A DNA stretch of 64,000 nucleotides. Origin: Lolium rigidum. Lineage: Eukaryota > Streptophyta > Magnoliopsida > Poales > Poaceae. The stretch covers positions 263,757,687 to 263,821,686 of the forward strand of contig NC_061510.1 in NCBI RefSeq assembly GCF_022539505.1, written 5' to 3'. The notes beneath the pieces are model-generated. The model saw only the letters and a program-made list of their open reading frames with translations. It was not told the DNA's origin and did not search any database. The position numbers were made by a program, and so were the translations under genes. Of this stretch, positions 34,694 through 45,481 are shown in pieces. The first letter of the stretch is position 1. The number at the start of each line of letters is the position of its first letter.

Positions 34694-37600
34694 ATGCAGG
34701 CGATAATGGTTATCGAGATAAGTGAAAGCGTCGTGATGAGATATCTGAAACACGCGATCATCGACATGTATGAAAATAACCGCACGGAGGTATTGTGTCC
34801 GTGCAGGAGATGCAAACGAGGGAAATGGCTTGACCCGTATTAGGAAAATGGTTTGACCCGTGTTCAGGAAAATTGCAGGGGCACCTGCTCACTAATGGTT
34901 TCATGCATGGACACACTCAATGGATGAGCAATGATGGCGCGGAGGTCAATGGGGCGACGGCAGCAGGTGGTAATAATGGCCGGCAAGAAGGAGGGCATCA
35001 TGATATTGATGACGATGAAGAGTTTGTCGCACAAGACGATAACCTTGACGATGATAATAACCTTGACGACGACAATAACCTTGACGACGTAGAGGTGCCG
35101 CTAGCTTCAGTCGTGCGGGACCCTCATCTTCAAGATCTGCTTCTCGAAAAGACGAAAGGCGCCAAGAGGAAATCAAAGCTTGAGCAACTGGAGATAGACT
35201 CGAATACTCCGTTGTACGACTCAGGTCGCGGGTTGGGGGAGTCCCGCTTGAGAGTAGTGCTCGATGTTCTGCAGATGAAGGCGAAACACGGATGGACGGA
35301 CACAAGCGTCGACGACATTTTGGAATACGTGAAAGATCTCCTTCCTACCGGGAACACGTGTCCTGGTAGTCTAGCCGAGGCCAAGAGAATCACGTGCCCT
35401 CTCGACTTACCCCACGAAAAGTATCACGCTTGCATCAACGACTGTATCATGTATCGCAAGGAGCAAGTGGACAAGACCAAATGTCCTGTGTGTGACGCTG
35501 AACGGTACAAGAAAGGGAAGAAGAAGAAAGCTCCTCGGAAAGTTGTGTGGTATTTCCCGCTCACCCCCCGGCTGCAACGGTTCTACGCGGACCGCAAGGA
35601 AGCAAAGCTCATGCGCTGGCACGCTGAAAGAAAGGAGGCAGTGTTGAATGATGAAGAGCGGATTGAGCACCCAGTGCTGACACACCCTTCGGATGCAAGC
35701 CAGTGGAAAGCATTAGACAATGAATTGGGAAGTTTTGGGGTAGAACCCAGAAACATCAGGTTGGGTGCGAGCACGGACATATTCAATCCGTTCGAAAACC
35801 AGAGCAGCACACATAGCACATGGCCCGTGTTTGTTTGTATCTACAACCTCCCGCCCTGGTTGTGCATGAAGAGGAAGTACATACAGATGAGTATGCTAAA
35901 TCAAGGGCCGACACAGCCAGGAAACGATATCAACATGTATCTCGAATTATTAAAAGAGGAGCTTGAAACGTTGTGGGCGGAGGAAGGGGTAGATACATGG
36001 GACGCCGTCGCGGAAGAATATTTCCCTTTGAGAGCCGCGTTGATCACTACGTTGCAGGACTACCTCGGATACGGTTATATTTCGTGCCAGGTGTGCCATG
36101 GACACAAGGCATGTGTCAGGTGCATGGAAGAGAAGATGTTTTTGCAGCTTGGTAAGGATCCCGACTCTTCGAAAACAGTTTACATGGGGCATCGAAGGTG
36201 GCTACACAAGACTGACCCGTGGAGAAAGCGTGGAGATCTGTTCGATGGTACAAATGAAACCCGAGGACCTCCACGTAAGAAGAGCGGCGAAGAGATCGAT
36301 ACATTACTGAAAGGTTGGAAGGAGTGCCCTGCGCCGGGAAAGATTCGTTAAAAGCCTGGAGAGAAGAAGAAAAAGGCAACGACGACGCCGCTCATTGGTG
36401 TATGGAAAAGGAGGTCCGTGTTTTGGGACTTGCCGTCTTGGAAAATTCTCGATACACCTCACTGCCTTGATGTCATGCATATTACAAAGAACGTGTGCGA
36501 GAGCTTGCTTGGCACTCTTCACAACATGCCGGACCGGACCAAAGATGGGCCGAAAGCAAGACACGACCTGAAAGTTTTGGGCATCAGGGAAGAGCTTCAG
36601 ATCCCGGCGGCCCAAGAGGGACAGTCGGAGGAGGATACGGACGGCGGTCAGAAGCGCAAAAAGATTAAGCAGCCAGACTATTATTGTCCCCCTCCTGCTT
36701 CACTTTTAGTCCGGCCGAGGTCGATCAATTTTTCAATTGCCTTCTAGGAGTCAGAGTGCCCTTCGGTTACTCTGGGCTAATAAGCAGATACATGGACCCC
36801 AAGAAACTAAACTTCAGCGGCATGAAGTCTCATGACTGTCACGTGATGATGACACAGATTCTTCCGGTTGCAATCCAAGGTATAATGGATGACCATGTCC
36901 GTGCAACGCTGACTGGGCTCTGTAACTTCTTCGATGTCATACCTCGGAAGTCGATAAGCGTGAAGAAACTCACAAGGCTCCAGGAAGAGATCGTGGTGAT
37001 CCTATGTGAGCTTGAGATGTACTTCCCGCCTGCATTCTTTGACGTGATGGTGCATCTGTTGGTCCATATCATGGATGATATCATCAGTCTAGGGCCGGCA
37101 TTCTTACACAACATGATGCCGTTTGAAAGAATGAATGGGGTCATTAAAGGATACGTTCGTAACAGGTCACATCCGGATGGAAGCATCGTCCAGGGCTGGC
37201 CCACCGAAGAGTGCATCTCTTTCTGCACGAATTATCTAGACATCGAGGACCCTGTTGGTTTGCCTCAAAACAAGCACCTCCGTAGGTTCGAGGGAGTAGG
37301 CCACAAAAATGGAAGGAAGGAACCGCACGTGCACATGTCTGGTCGGACTTCCGACTTTGACGAGGCCAACTTAGTAGTGCTACAACACATTGACTTGATC
37401 GATCCTTGGTTGAAAGAGCACAAAACCATGATAGAGAACAGTGGCAAGCCGATGATGATGGAAGCAGAAATATACAGAGAGCACAACTCCTCTTTCGCGC
37501 GCTGGTTCAAAGACGACATTGATGCTAATCCCCCACCATTGGATTCTGACAAGGATAAACTAGTATTGGCCTTGTCACATGGCCCCGCACCCAACATCAT

Positions 37601-38180
37601 GACTTACCAAGCGTACGATATCAACGGGTACACATTCTACACGGAAGAAAAAGACAAGAACAGTGTTTACCAAAACTCAGGGGTAACGATGGATTCTCGG
37701 ACGGGTGACGTAAAGACTAGATACTACGGAAGAATCGAGGAAATCTGGGAGCTTAGCTACGCTGGGGAGAAAGTGCCGATGTTCCGTATCAGATGGGCCA
37801 AGAGAGTCACAAAAGAAGACCGGTATTTCACCACCATGTTTCTACCCGAAGCCAACAAATCAAAGTCCACGAACGCCACCGCGCAGAATGAGCCATGGGT
37901 ACTGGCAGAACACGTGCACCAATGCTTCTTCATAACCGACCCATCTAGTCCTAGCCGTGTTATCATGAGGAGAGGCAAGAGGACCATCGTCGGAATGGAT
38001 GGATTCGCCAACGAGGAAGACTTCGAAGGACAGGTCGGAGACCCAATGATGGAAGAATCCGAGGACGAAGACACAACATACACCACAAGAAGAAGCAGGA
38101 CCACGCTACCGAGGTCAGGTCGACCCTTGATTGAGGGCAGGGGATGGAAGCATGGTTTAGTCCTTGCAGTAGCTCTCTGA
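34694..38180 (+). pseudogene. CACTA tnp2 (TNPD-like) transposase pseudogene
   Basis: Encodes the element's transposase, which acts at the termini in the nucleus. Start at MQAIMVIEISESVV (34694) is tentative; CAG/GCG at 34699 may instead be a splice acceptor. Domains in order: transposase-associated domain with CPCRRCKRGKW (34790-34835); acidic repeat with three DDNNLDDD units (35035-35090); tnp2 domain (about 35370-36500) with ECISCQVC-like cysteines at 36080-36120 and WKILDTPHCLDVMHITKNVC; DUF4218-like region (about 36800-37240) with FFDVMVHLLVHIMDD and MPFERMNGVIKGYVRNR; DUF4216-like C-terminus (about 37600-37830). Breaks: a 23/24-bp tandem duplication at about 34827-34873 shifts the frame, TAA at 36349-36351, and a frameshift near 36690 in a C-run. 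Otherwise nearly full length. Confidence 0.88.
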
Positions 38181-39303
38181 AAATTTGTACATTGAATTGC
38201 TTGCAGTAAGAAAAATTGATTTACCTACTACTAAATTGGTTTTGCTATTGAAATTGATGCTCAGATGCTTGCAAATGCCTAATGCAAATTTACCTAATGG
38301 GGCCTAATTGATAGCTTGTTGTGGCTAGGTGCCTTGCTGGTGACTTATTGATTACTTTGAATCATTCTGATTATGCCAAGCTTGATAGATGTGTATTTGT
38401 GCTACATATCCAGTGATGATATTTTATATCTCTGAATTGGTATTGCTCCCTATCACTGGTTATATGATTTTGTAGCTGTCCAATATGATAGTAAGAAAAT
38501 TTTCAATTTTTGAATGCTAAAATTGGTTCTCTGGTTTTAGCGATATAGAAATAACTAAATGAAAAATGCTAGCAGTAGCAGTAGCTAGTATTAGTAGGTT
38601 TAGTTGATAAAGTGGTTCTCATTTAGTTGATTTGCTAGCTAAAATTGGCAGAGACTTAAGTGGTTAAATGTTTTTGGTTTAGTTAATAGTGGATAAATTG
38701 GCAGAGACTAAAGTGGTTCTCATTTAGTTGGTTTAGTTGAAAAATGCTAGCAGTAGCAGTATTTGTATGTAGCAATAGAAGTAGCAGTATTTGTATGTAC
38801 CATAAATTGGTGGAGATGATGTGCTGTTGATGATGTGTTGTTGGTGATGTGATGTTTATGATGTGCTATCAGTAGCTAGCTAGTGGTTCTCATTTAGTAT
38901 TTGCAAATGATGTGCTATTGCAAATGATGTGCTGTTGCAAATATATAATGTGATGTTGCAAATGAAAATGAAAATGTTAAGTGCTACTGTAATGAAAATG
39001 AAAATGCTACTGTTGGAAATGCTAGTACTGTTAAGTGCTATTACTGATGGTCAAGTTCTATTACTGATGGTCAAGTGCTTGATGTACTGGTTGATGTTGA
39101 TGTACTGTTGGAGAATGTTTGGCACCTTTTCATGAATAATATATATATGTTTGCAGGGATTGAGTTGCTATTGAGTGCCGGAATGTTGATTCATTTCCGT
39201 TCCAGTAATTCTAGCACTCGGCATGACCAATTTTTAGCAAAGGTCATGCCGAATTTTTCCATGAATTCTAACTCTTTTTCATCTTCTATTAGTGCAAGCC
39301 ACC
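38181..39303 (+). other. Spacer and leader between the two CACTA genes
   Basis: 1.1 kb of T-rich, low-complexity sequence with repeated AGCAGTAGCAGTAG and AATGAAAATG tracts and no gene. A splice-acceptor-like TTTGCAG is at 39150-39156. From about 39165 to 39266 it resembles the leader of the transposase gene at 34545-34650, with AAGGTCATGCCGAA shared. Confidence 0.6.
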
Positions 39304-41462
39304 ATGGCCTCTCAAGAACAATTAGAGGAGCACTACAATAGGCACTTCTTTAGGACGGAGGAGGATGTCGAGGCCGCTGGTGTTGGCGGCGACGAGGACC
39401 ATGAGATGGAGGATGACGCTGGGGGTAGTGCCGATGAGCCAAGCGGCAACGAGGCAAGCGTCGCCGCCGGGGGTAGTACCTACGAGCCAAGCGGCGATGA
39501 GGCAACCGGCGGGGGTGGCGGCGAGACAAGCGGCGACGATCCTAGCGGCGCCGCCGGGAGTAGTGGCACCGGGACAAGTGGTTCCAAGAGGCCGTGGAAG
39601 GCAAGGCGCCAAAACACGGTCGCCACCGGCAGAGACACAATCAAAGAGGTGGACCCCGCCAGTGGTTTGCCGTTGGAACCTAAGGATGTTGCCAAGGGGT
39701 ACAGCAACCAACTGGCATGTATCCTCCGAGAGGTCATCAATCGCAACGAGACGGATCTCTGAGCTGAGAACAAAACGCATTTGCGAGTCCACCTCATTGC
39801 GAGGTTGCACTCACGATACAAGTTCCTAGGCGACTACGCCTCCACTGATGAAACCAAGAACATTGTGAACTCACAAGCCCTCCTGAAGTTCACCAAACAC
39901 CTCAGCAGCTATAAGTACATGGTGCGAAAGCTGATTGCTGAAGGCAAAGGTTTCGAAGAGGTCCACTCTGCCTTTCCGCATGTCTCCCATGCCGACTTTG
40001 ATGCTTTCCTGGCCAATGAAGAGCTACAAGCGACCAAGAATCGCAAGTTGTCGGGGAAGGAAATGCGGGAGCTTAACATCCGCAACCACAACCTTGGGAG
40101 CCGTGGGTACGAGGGAAAGGAGCCCTATTGGGCGAAGGAGGACGAGGCGTATGTAAATGCCGGCATTGAGAACCCCTGGCTCAAGTACAAGGACCTGCTT
40201 GAAAGAAGATTCATTAGGTCCCGGTACCATAAGAAGAAACTAACCGGGGAACTTGTCACGGACCCGAAGGTCGTAACCGACATAATTTGGTTCACGAACG
40301 ACAAGAAGGTCCTGTCGTTGGAAAAAAACTGGTAAGCAATTTACCGGTTTAATTAGATCAAGTATCGTTCATATAATAGTAGCAACATTTCTAAATGGTT
40401 CGCGTTTCTTCCGCAGTAAGAAGAAAGACAAAAACTTTCTCAATGTGACGAAGGCTCCTCGTCCCAGGCGTCGACGGGCAGGGTAGCCTGGGACAAGCCT
40501 CTCGTACGGGCGCTAAACATCGTTAATGAGCATTCACCTACGAGAAGGCCGCATAGAGGCCGTGTGGCTGGCGCCGGTACAGACTACAAGCATGGTCACT
40601 ACGGCTTGTCGTCTGCGGCCGATAAAAATGCGCGCAATGAGAGGAAGCAGCGGGAGGCGGAGGAAATGAGGGACTCGATCCTAGCCCAAGTCCAAGCTGG
40701 TTTGGTACCGCAAATGGTACCGCAACTCAAAGCTTCACTCGTACCTGATATCACAGCTGAAGTCGCCGCTTCAGTCCAAGCTGATTTCAACGCTGTCGTC
40801 GCGTGGTATGAGGGTGGCAAACAAGCCCCCCCCCTGCAAATGCACGTGGTTAGCTTCGACGGAAGCAACTCGATGGCGCCGCTGGCCGCCGACAATGCTG
40901 ATGTTATAATGGAGACTCCCTCGGCCGCCGGCAATGTCGCAGGTGCTAGGGATTCACCGTCCATGCCGGGTAGCAGCCCCTCCGTCACTTGCACGCCCGC
41001 CGCCGCATGTGCTAGCACATCGACATTAACCGAGCTCAACGCCCTCACGGTAATTAACCCATGTGTACATCAAGTTAATATATTAGTTTCGTCATCCTTG
41101 TCCTCTCTCTAACGCCATGCACATGTTCTCGCAGGCGCTCTCAACGCCATGCACCTTCCTGATGAGAGTAAACGGCGAACTCAAAGACGTGGCGAGGGGG
41201 TCCATCCTTCGGCCCCTGGATAAGAAGTGGCACACATGAGATATGGAGGATGACGTTTACCGGGTTGAAGTGGATCGGGCGTTACCGGGCTATGAGGATT
41301 TGTTTCCTCCTAATCAACCGCATGGTGCCGATGACGATAGCCCATTGAATTTGGCCTCACTGAAGGGTTGGGTACTGCTATGGCCGAAGACCTAATTAGG
41401 ATCAACACCTACTCGGGGTCGACGGCAAGCAAAGACAAGCACCTTGCGGCGCCACAGGTCAG

Positions 41463-41640
41463 CCTCCCTCCACGACAGCCAGCGGCGCCGGTGGTCATCG
41501 CCCCACCACAACGGCCAGCGGCGCCGGTGGTCATCGCCCCACCACAACGGCCAGCGGCACCGGTGGTCATCGCCCCACCACAACGGCCAGCTGCGCCGGT
41601 GGTCAGCGTCCCACCACAACAGCCAGCGGCGCCAGAGGCC
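41463..41640 (+). repeat. 36-bp coding minisatellite, Pro/Ala-rich
   Basis: Five tandem 36-bp units, each encoding 12 residues of PPQRPAAPVVIA type. The middle three are nearly identical, a sign of recent expansion or homogenisation. Confidence 0.9.
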
Positions 41641-41944
41641 AAGGAATACGAACGTGAGGACTTCCAATGGGATATTCCTACGTCTTCACAAGTTGTCCAT
41701 GAGGATGCGCCGGCCTCGAAATATGTGTGCTCCAAGAAGCTGTTCGATTCTCAAGAAACGGCTTAGGAGGAAAATCCTGAGGAGGTCGCCGCCGCCGCCG
41801 TCAAAAAGATGCTGAGCCCAAACACACTCCATGCTACGGTTACGGCGATGGAAGATGGTCCAATACTACAACCCAAGAAGAGGAAGAGGGAAAATAAGAA
41901 GGACGCCAAAGACAAGGCGGCGGCCAAAGACAAGGACAAGGTCC

Positions 41945-43553
41945 TGCTGCTAGCGTGTAGAATCTTCCTTGTGACGGTACAGCACACGTCCGTTGGGACA
42001 AGGAAGGTATGATGAGCACATCAGTAAGTTTTCCCTCAGTAAGAAACCAAGGTTTATCGAACCAGTAGGAGATGAAGGCCACGTGAAGGTTGTTGGTGGA
42101 GGAGTGTAGTGCGGCGCAACACCAGTGATTCCGGCGCCAACGTGGAACCTGCACAACGCAATCAAAATACTTTGCCCCAACTTAACAGTGAGGCTGTCAA
42201 TCTCACCGGCTTGCTGAAAACAAAGGATTAAACGTATGGTGTGGAGAATGATGTTTGCTTGCGAAGAACAACAAAGAACATAGATTGCAGTAGATTGTAT
42301 TTCAGATGTAAAAGAATAGGACCGGGGTCCACAGTTCACTAGTGGTGTCTCTCCAATAAGATAAATAGCATGCTGGGTGAACAAATTACAAGTGGGCAAT
42401 TGACAAATAAAGATTCATATACATATCATGATGATCACTATGAGATTTAATGAGGGCATTACGACAAAGAACATCGACCTCCATCCAGCATGCATCTATG
42501 CCTAAAAAGTCCACTTTCGGGTTAGCATCCGCACCCCCTCCAGTATTAAGTTGCAAACAACAGACAATTGCATTAAGTATGGTGCGTAATGTAATCAACA
42601 CAAATATCCTTAGACAAAGCATCGATGTTTTATCCCTAGTGGCAACAGCACATCCACAACCTTATTAGAACTTTCGTCATCGTCCTGCATTCAATGGAGG
42701 CATGAACCCACTATCGAGCATAAATACTCCCTCTTGGAGTTACAAGTATCAACTTGGCCAGAGCCTCTACTAGCAACGGAGAGCATGCAAGAACATAAAT
42801 AACACATATATGATAGATCAATAATCAACTTGACATAGTATTCCATATTCGTCGGATCCCACCAAATACAACATGTAGCATTACAATTAGATGATCTTGA
42901 TCATGTTAGGCAGCTCACAAGATCTAAATATGATAGCACAAGAGGAGAAGACAACCATCTAGATACTGCTATGGACCCATAGTCCAAGGATGAACTACTC
43001 ACGCTTCAGTCCGGAGTCGGGCATGGTGATGTAGAGCCCTCCGGTGATGATTCCCCTCTCCGGCAGGGTGCCAGAGGTTATCTCGTGAATCCCCCGAGAT
43101 GGGATTGGCGGTGGCGGCTTCTCTGGAACTTTTTCCGTATCGTGGCTCTCGGTACTAGGGTTTTCGCGACAGAGAGTTTAAGTAGGCGGAAGGGCAGAGT
43201 CGGAGGAGGCACGGGGGCCCTACATCATAGGCCGGCGCGGGCCCCATGCTGGCCGCGCTGCCCTATGGTTAGGGCGCCTCGTGGCCCCTCTCCGTATCCT
43301 CTTCGGTCTTCTGGAAACTCCGTGGAAAAATAAGACCGTGGGCTTTTGTTTCGTCCAATTCCGAGAATATTTCCTGTGTAGGATTTCTGAAACTAAAAAC
43401 AGCAGAAAACAGGAACTGGCGCTTCGGCATCTTGTTAATAGGTTAGTGCCGGAAAATGCATCAAAACATGATAAAGTGTGAACAAAACATGTAGGTATTG
43501 TCATAAAACTAGCATGGAACATAAGAAATTATAGATACGTTGGAGACGTATCA
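41945..43553 (-). mobile_element. Solo LTR, Gypsy family B, in the second CACTA gene
   Basis: 1,609 bp with TG...CA ends and a perfect 5-bp duplication GGTCC (41940-41944 and 43554-43558). The minus strand begins TGATACGTCTCC at 43553. It is homologous to the LTR at 6703-8291 in reverse. Its removal restores the host gene's frame (DKV then PLLDK). No internal region remains. Confidence 0.92.
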
Positions 43554-43558
43554 GGTCC

Positions 43559-44694
43559 CACTCCTTGACAAGTTGCCAAACAATTGGCGACCTCTGCATC
43601 ACTTGGGTGAACCGATGCTGCCGGAGCATGTCCTCAAGGTACTCACCGGGGATATGTCGATCTTGCATAACCAAGTCCTCTATTTGGAGAAGCAACTTCT
43701 CAAATCAAAAGATCCTAGTTACCCTCTCTTCGTGGCGAAGGTGCCAACTGGCATGAACTTCGTCGAGAAGTACCCCGCGGACTTGTATTTCATCCGGTTC
43801 AATGACATCTTCAGCATCTATCGCATGCAAATGCTCCACTTTAGTGTGGTTCGCCTAGTTGCTCTTAGCTTGTCTTCCCAGATCATTAAGGAGGGGACGC
43901 CGACCATCGCGATAATGGAGCCCTTCTATATGCGGGAGAGCATCATCTGCAACGCTGGGGATCAGGCGATTGCCACCCGGCAGGTCGAGGATTTCATGAT
44001 GGCGAACATTAAGAAGGGCGCCATTCTCATTCCTTACTTCCCCGAGTAAGGAATCACTCGCTAGTCCCCATCACCATTCTATCCTATACCTCCATTTGCA
44101 TTTCCAAAGGTTAATCCGTGTGTTTTCCGTAGAGACAAGTTCTGCACCCTCATCGTCGTGCACCCGCAACAGTCGCATGCAGTCTATCTCGACTCGGGTA
44201 GGGACCACAAGAAATACTACACCCACATCAGGGGCCTTCTCAATGATGCTCTCACCGGCTTCGCCAACAAGGCAGGCCCCCTCAAAGTAGAGAGGAAATC
44301 CCGAGGAGCCTTGGTCTTAACCCACACAACCAACTTCCCCGCCCTCGAGCGATCGAAGGAAGACAATGGGATGGACGCGTGGTACGCCATCCTTCAGATG
44401 CAGGAGTACATTAAGTACGCAGATGACATGTTGCTGCCACAGTCTCTCAGAAACAGGTTTGCAAACATGGCGGATGTCCCTGATAGAGAGCTGAGAAAGA
44501 ACTGGGGTCGCATCCAGCAGTTCATTTGCACGATAATCCTGCACGATGTCAACAATAGGTCTGGCGAGTTCTTCTACGGCTACGGTCTAGCACCTAATGA
44601 CGAGATAGAACTCCGCTTGGAGATGTCGCGTGATGAGAGGCCGTTCAACTCGTATGAGGGCTGCCGTCCATTCCCCCCTAGGCGTACAACCTGA
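43559..44694 (+). pseudogene. C-terminal Ulp1-like domain of the second CACTA gene
   Basis: Described separately because its reading frame is unbroken: 43559-44045 spliced to 44133-44694 (donor GTAAGG at 44046, acceptor at 44132). It resembles C48 (Ulp1) cysteine proteases in layout: a strand pair with TLIVVHPQQSHAVYLDSG (about 44140-44200) where family members have the His/Asp region, and a helix where they have the catalytic cysteine. Here the cysteine position reads GMDAWYAIL (about 44367-44393), so catalytic Cys appears to be absent. It may be structural only. The assignment rests on pattern recognition, not on a search. Confidence 0.55.
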
Positions 44695-45397
44695 TCCTAC
44701 GACGGGAACCCTATTGCTAAAGCTTGAACGAAATGTCCCTGAACTTCCGTACTGTAATAATTGCTATATATTCCAATAGAATCGACTTGTCGCCTTTATT
44801 TAGTTTGTATGGATGTGCATGTGAACCTGTGTCTATAGTTTCATTTACTTTGCTATATATTTCAAGATTATGGTGTGTGTACCTTAATCATTATTTGCAT
44901 TTACTCGACCCTTACTCGCCTCGTATTTTGGAGTTCGCCGATGATTAGAATGTTCGGTCACTCGTACACTCGGGGGTGGAGCCAGTGAGGCTTGGTGTGA
45001 TGGCCACAAATATCAATCTATTGTGCATCCTACCTAGCCTCGCTGACTCCATCCATGGATGTTAATATTTGTTTCGACCAACAAAGTATGAGGCACATGC
45101 TATTTACTTCGTACTACTTGTCTTTTATTTGAGTTGGCACTTCTTAATTGCGTTGGCCGATGATTAGAATGTTTGGTCACTTGTACACTCTGGGTGGGGT
45201 GAGTGAACCTAGTGTGATGGCACAAATATCAATCTGTTGTGCATCCTACTTGGCTTCACTTACCCCATCCCTGAATGTTACTATTTGCTTCGACCGACAA
45301 AGTATGAGGCACATGCTATTTAGTTCATATTACTTGTCTCTTATTTGAGTTGGCACTTGTTAATTGCATTGGTACTAACGTTTTATTTGTCTTGTGC
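44695..45397 (+). repeat. Spacer with a 220-bp tandem duplication
   Basis: Two imperfect copies, about 44935-45154 and 45155-45375, share CCGATGATTAGAATGTT at the start and TTGAGTTGGCACTT near the end. No gene seen. A plant branch-point-like TACTAAC lies at 45373-45379, before the next exon. Confidence 0.8.
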
Positions 45398-45481
45398 ATG
45401 GAGATGCCGACGACATATGTCGTGTACAAGGGGAGGGTTCCTGGAGTCTACGATGACTGGGAGGACTGTCGGAGACAGGTG
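45398..45481 (+). pseudogene. Start of a viroplasmin-like (RNase H1 N-terminal type) exon, truncated
   Basis: Twenty-eight codons are open from ATG at 45398 to the insertion point of element A. The fragment YVVYKGRVPGVYDDWEDC matches the core of the small domain found at the N-terminus of eukaryotic RNase H1 and in caulimovirus viroplasmin (PF01693), which binds RNA/DNA hybrids. Some plant transposons have such exons. An upstream branch point and acceptor-like AG (45402-45403) suggest it is spliced. The rest of the domain is not in the window. Confidence 0.6.

Larger units (their letters stand above)
39304..44694 (+). pseudogene. Second CACTA gene, composite TNP1-like / Ulp1-like, with introns
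   Basis: Exons I infer: 39304-40331, 40417-41049, 41135-41944 joined across the solo LTR to 43559-44045, and 44133-44694, all with GT...AG introns. Start MASQEQLEEHYN (39304). The N-terminus is acidic with Gly/Ser/Glu repeats; then GYEGKEPYWAKEDEAY, typical of plant transposase-24-like proteins (40110-40160); a coiled Glu/Lys-rich stretch; a TNP1/En-Spm-like domain (41150-41400, GSILRPLDKKW...EVDRALPG); five 12-residue PPQRPAAPVVIA repeats; a Lys-rich segment; and a C-terminal Ulp1-like domain. Breaks: TGA at 39760, frameshift near 40480, TGA at 41237, frameshift near 41365, TAG at 41764. The role is probably TNPA-like binding of subterminal repeats. Confidence 0.75.
33698..45481 (+). mobile_element. 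CACTA (En/Spm) DNA transposon (H), left 10 kb
   Basis: Starts with a CACTACTAGGAAAAAG terminal repeat at 33698, preceded by GTG, a possible 3-bp duplication. Order: GC-rich subterminal repeats, tnp2 transposase pseudogene, 1.1-kb spacer, a second multi-exon gene, a tandem duplication, and a viroplasmin-like exon cut at 45481 by element A. A solo LTR is inserted at 41945-43553. The right terminal repeat is not in the window. Broken genes mean the copy is not autonomous. Confidence 0.88.

Noticed and set aside
34873..36351. Reading the two main transposase frames as separate genes
   Set aside because: The domains are parts of one tnp2 protein; the breaks are a stop and a frameshift rather than gene ends.
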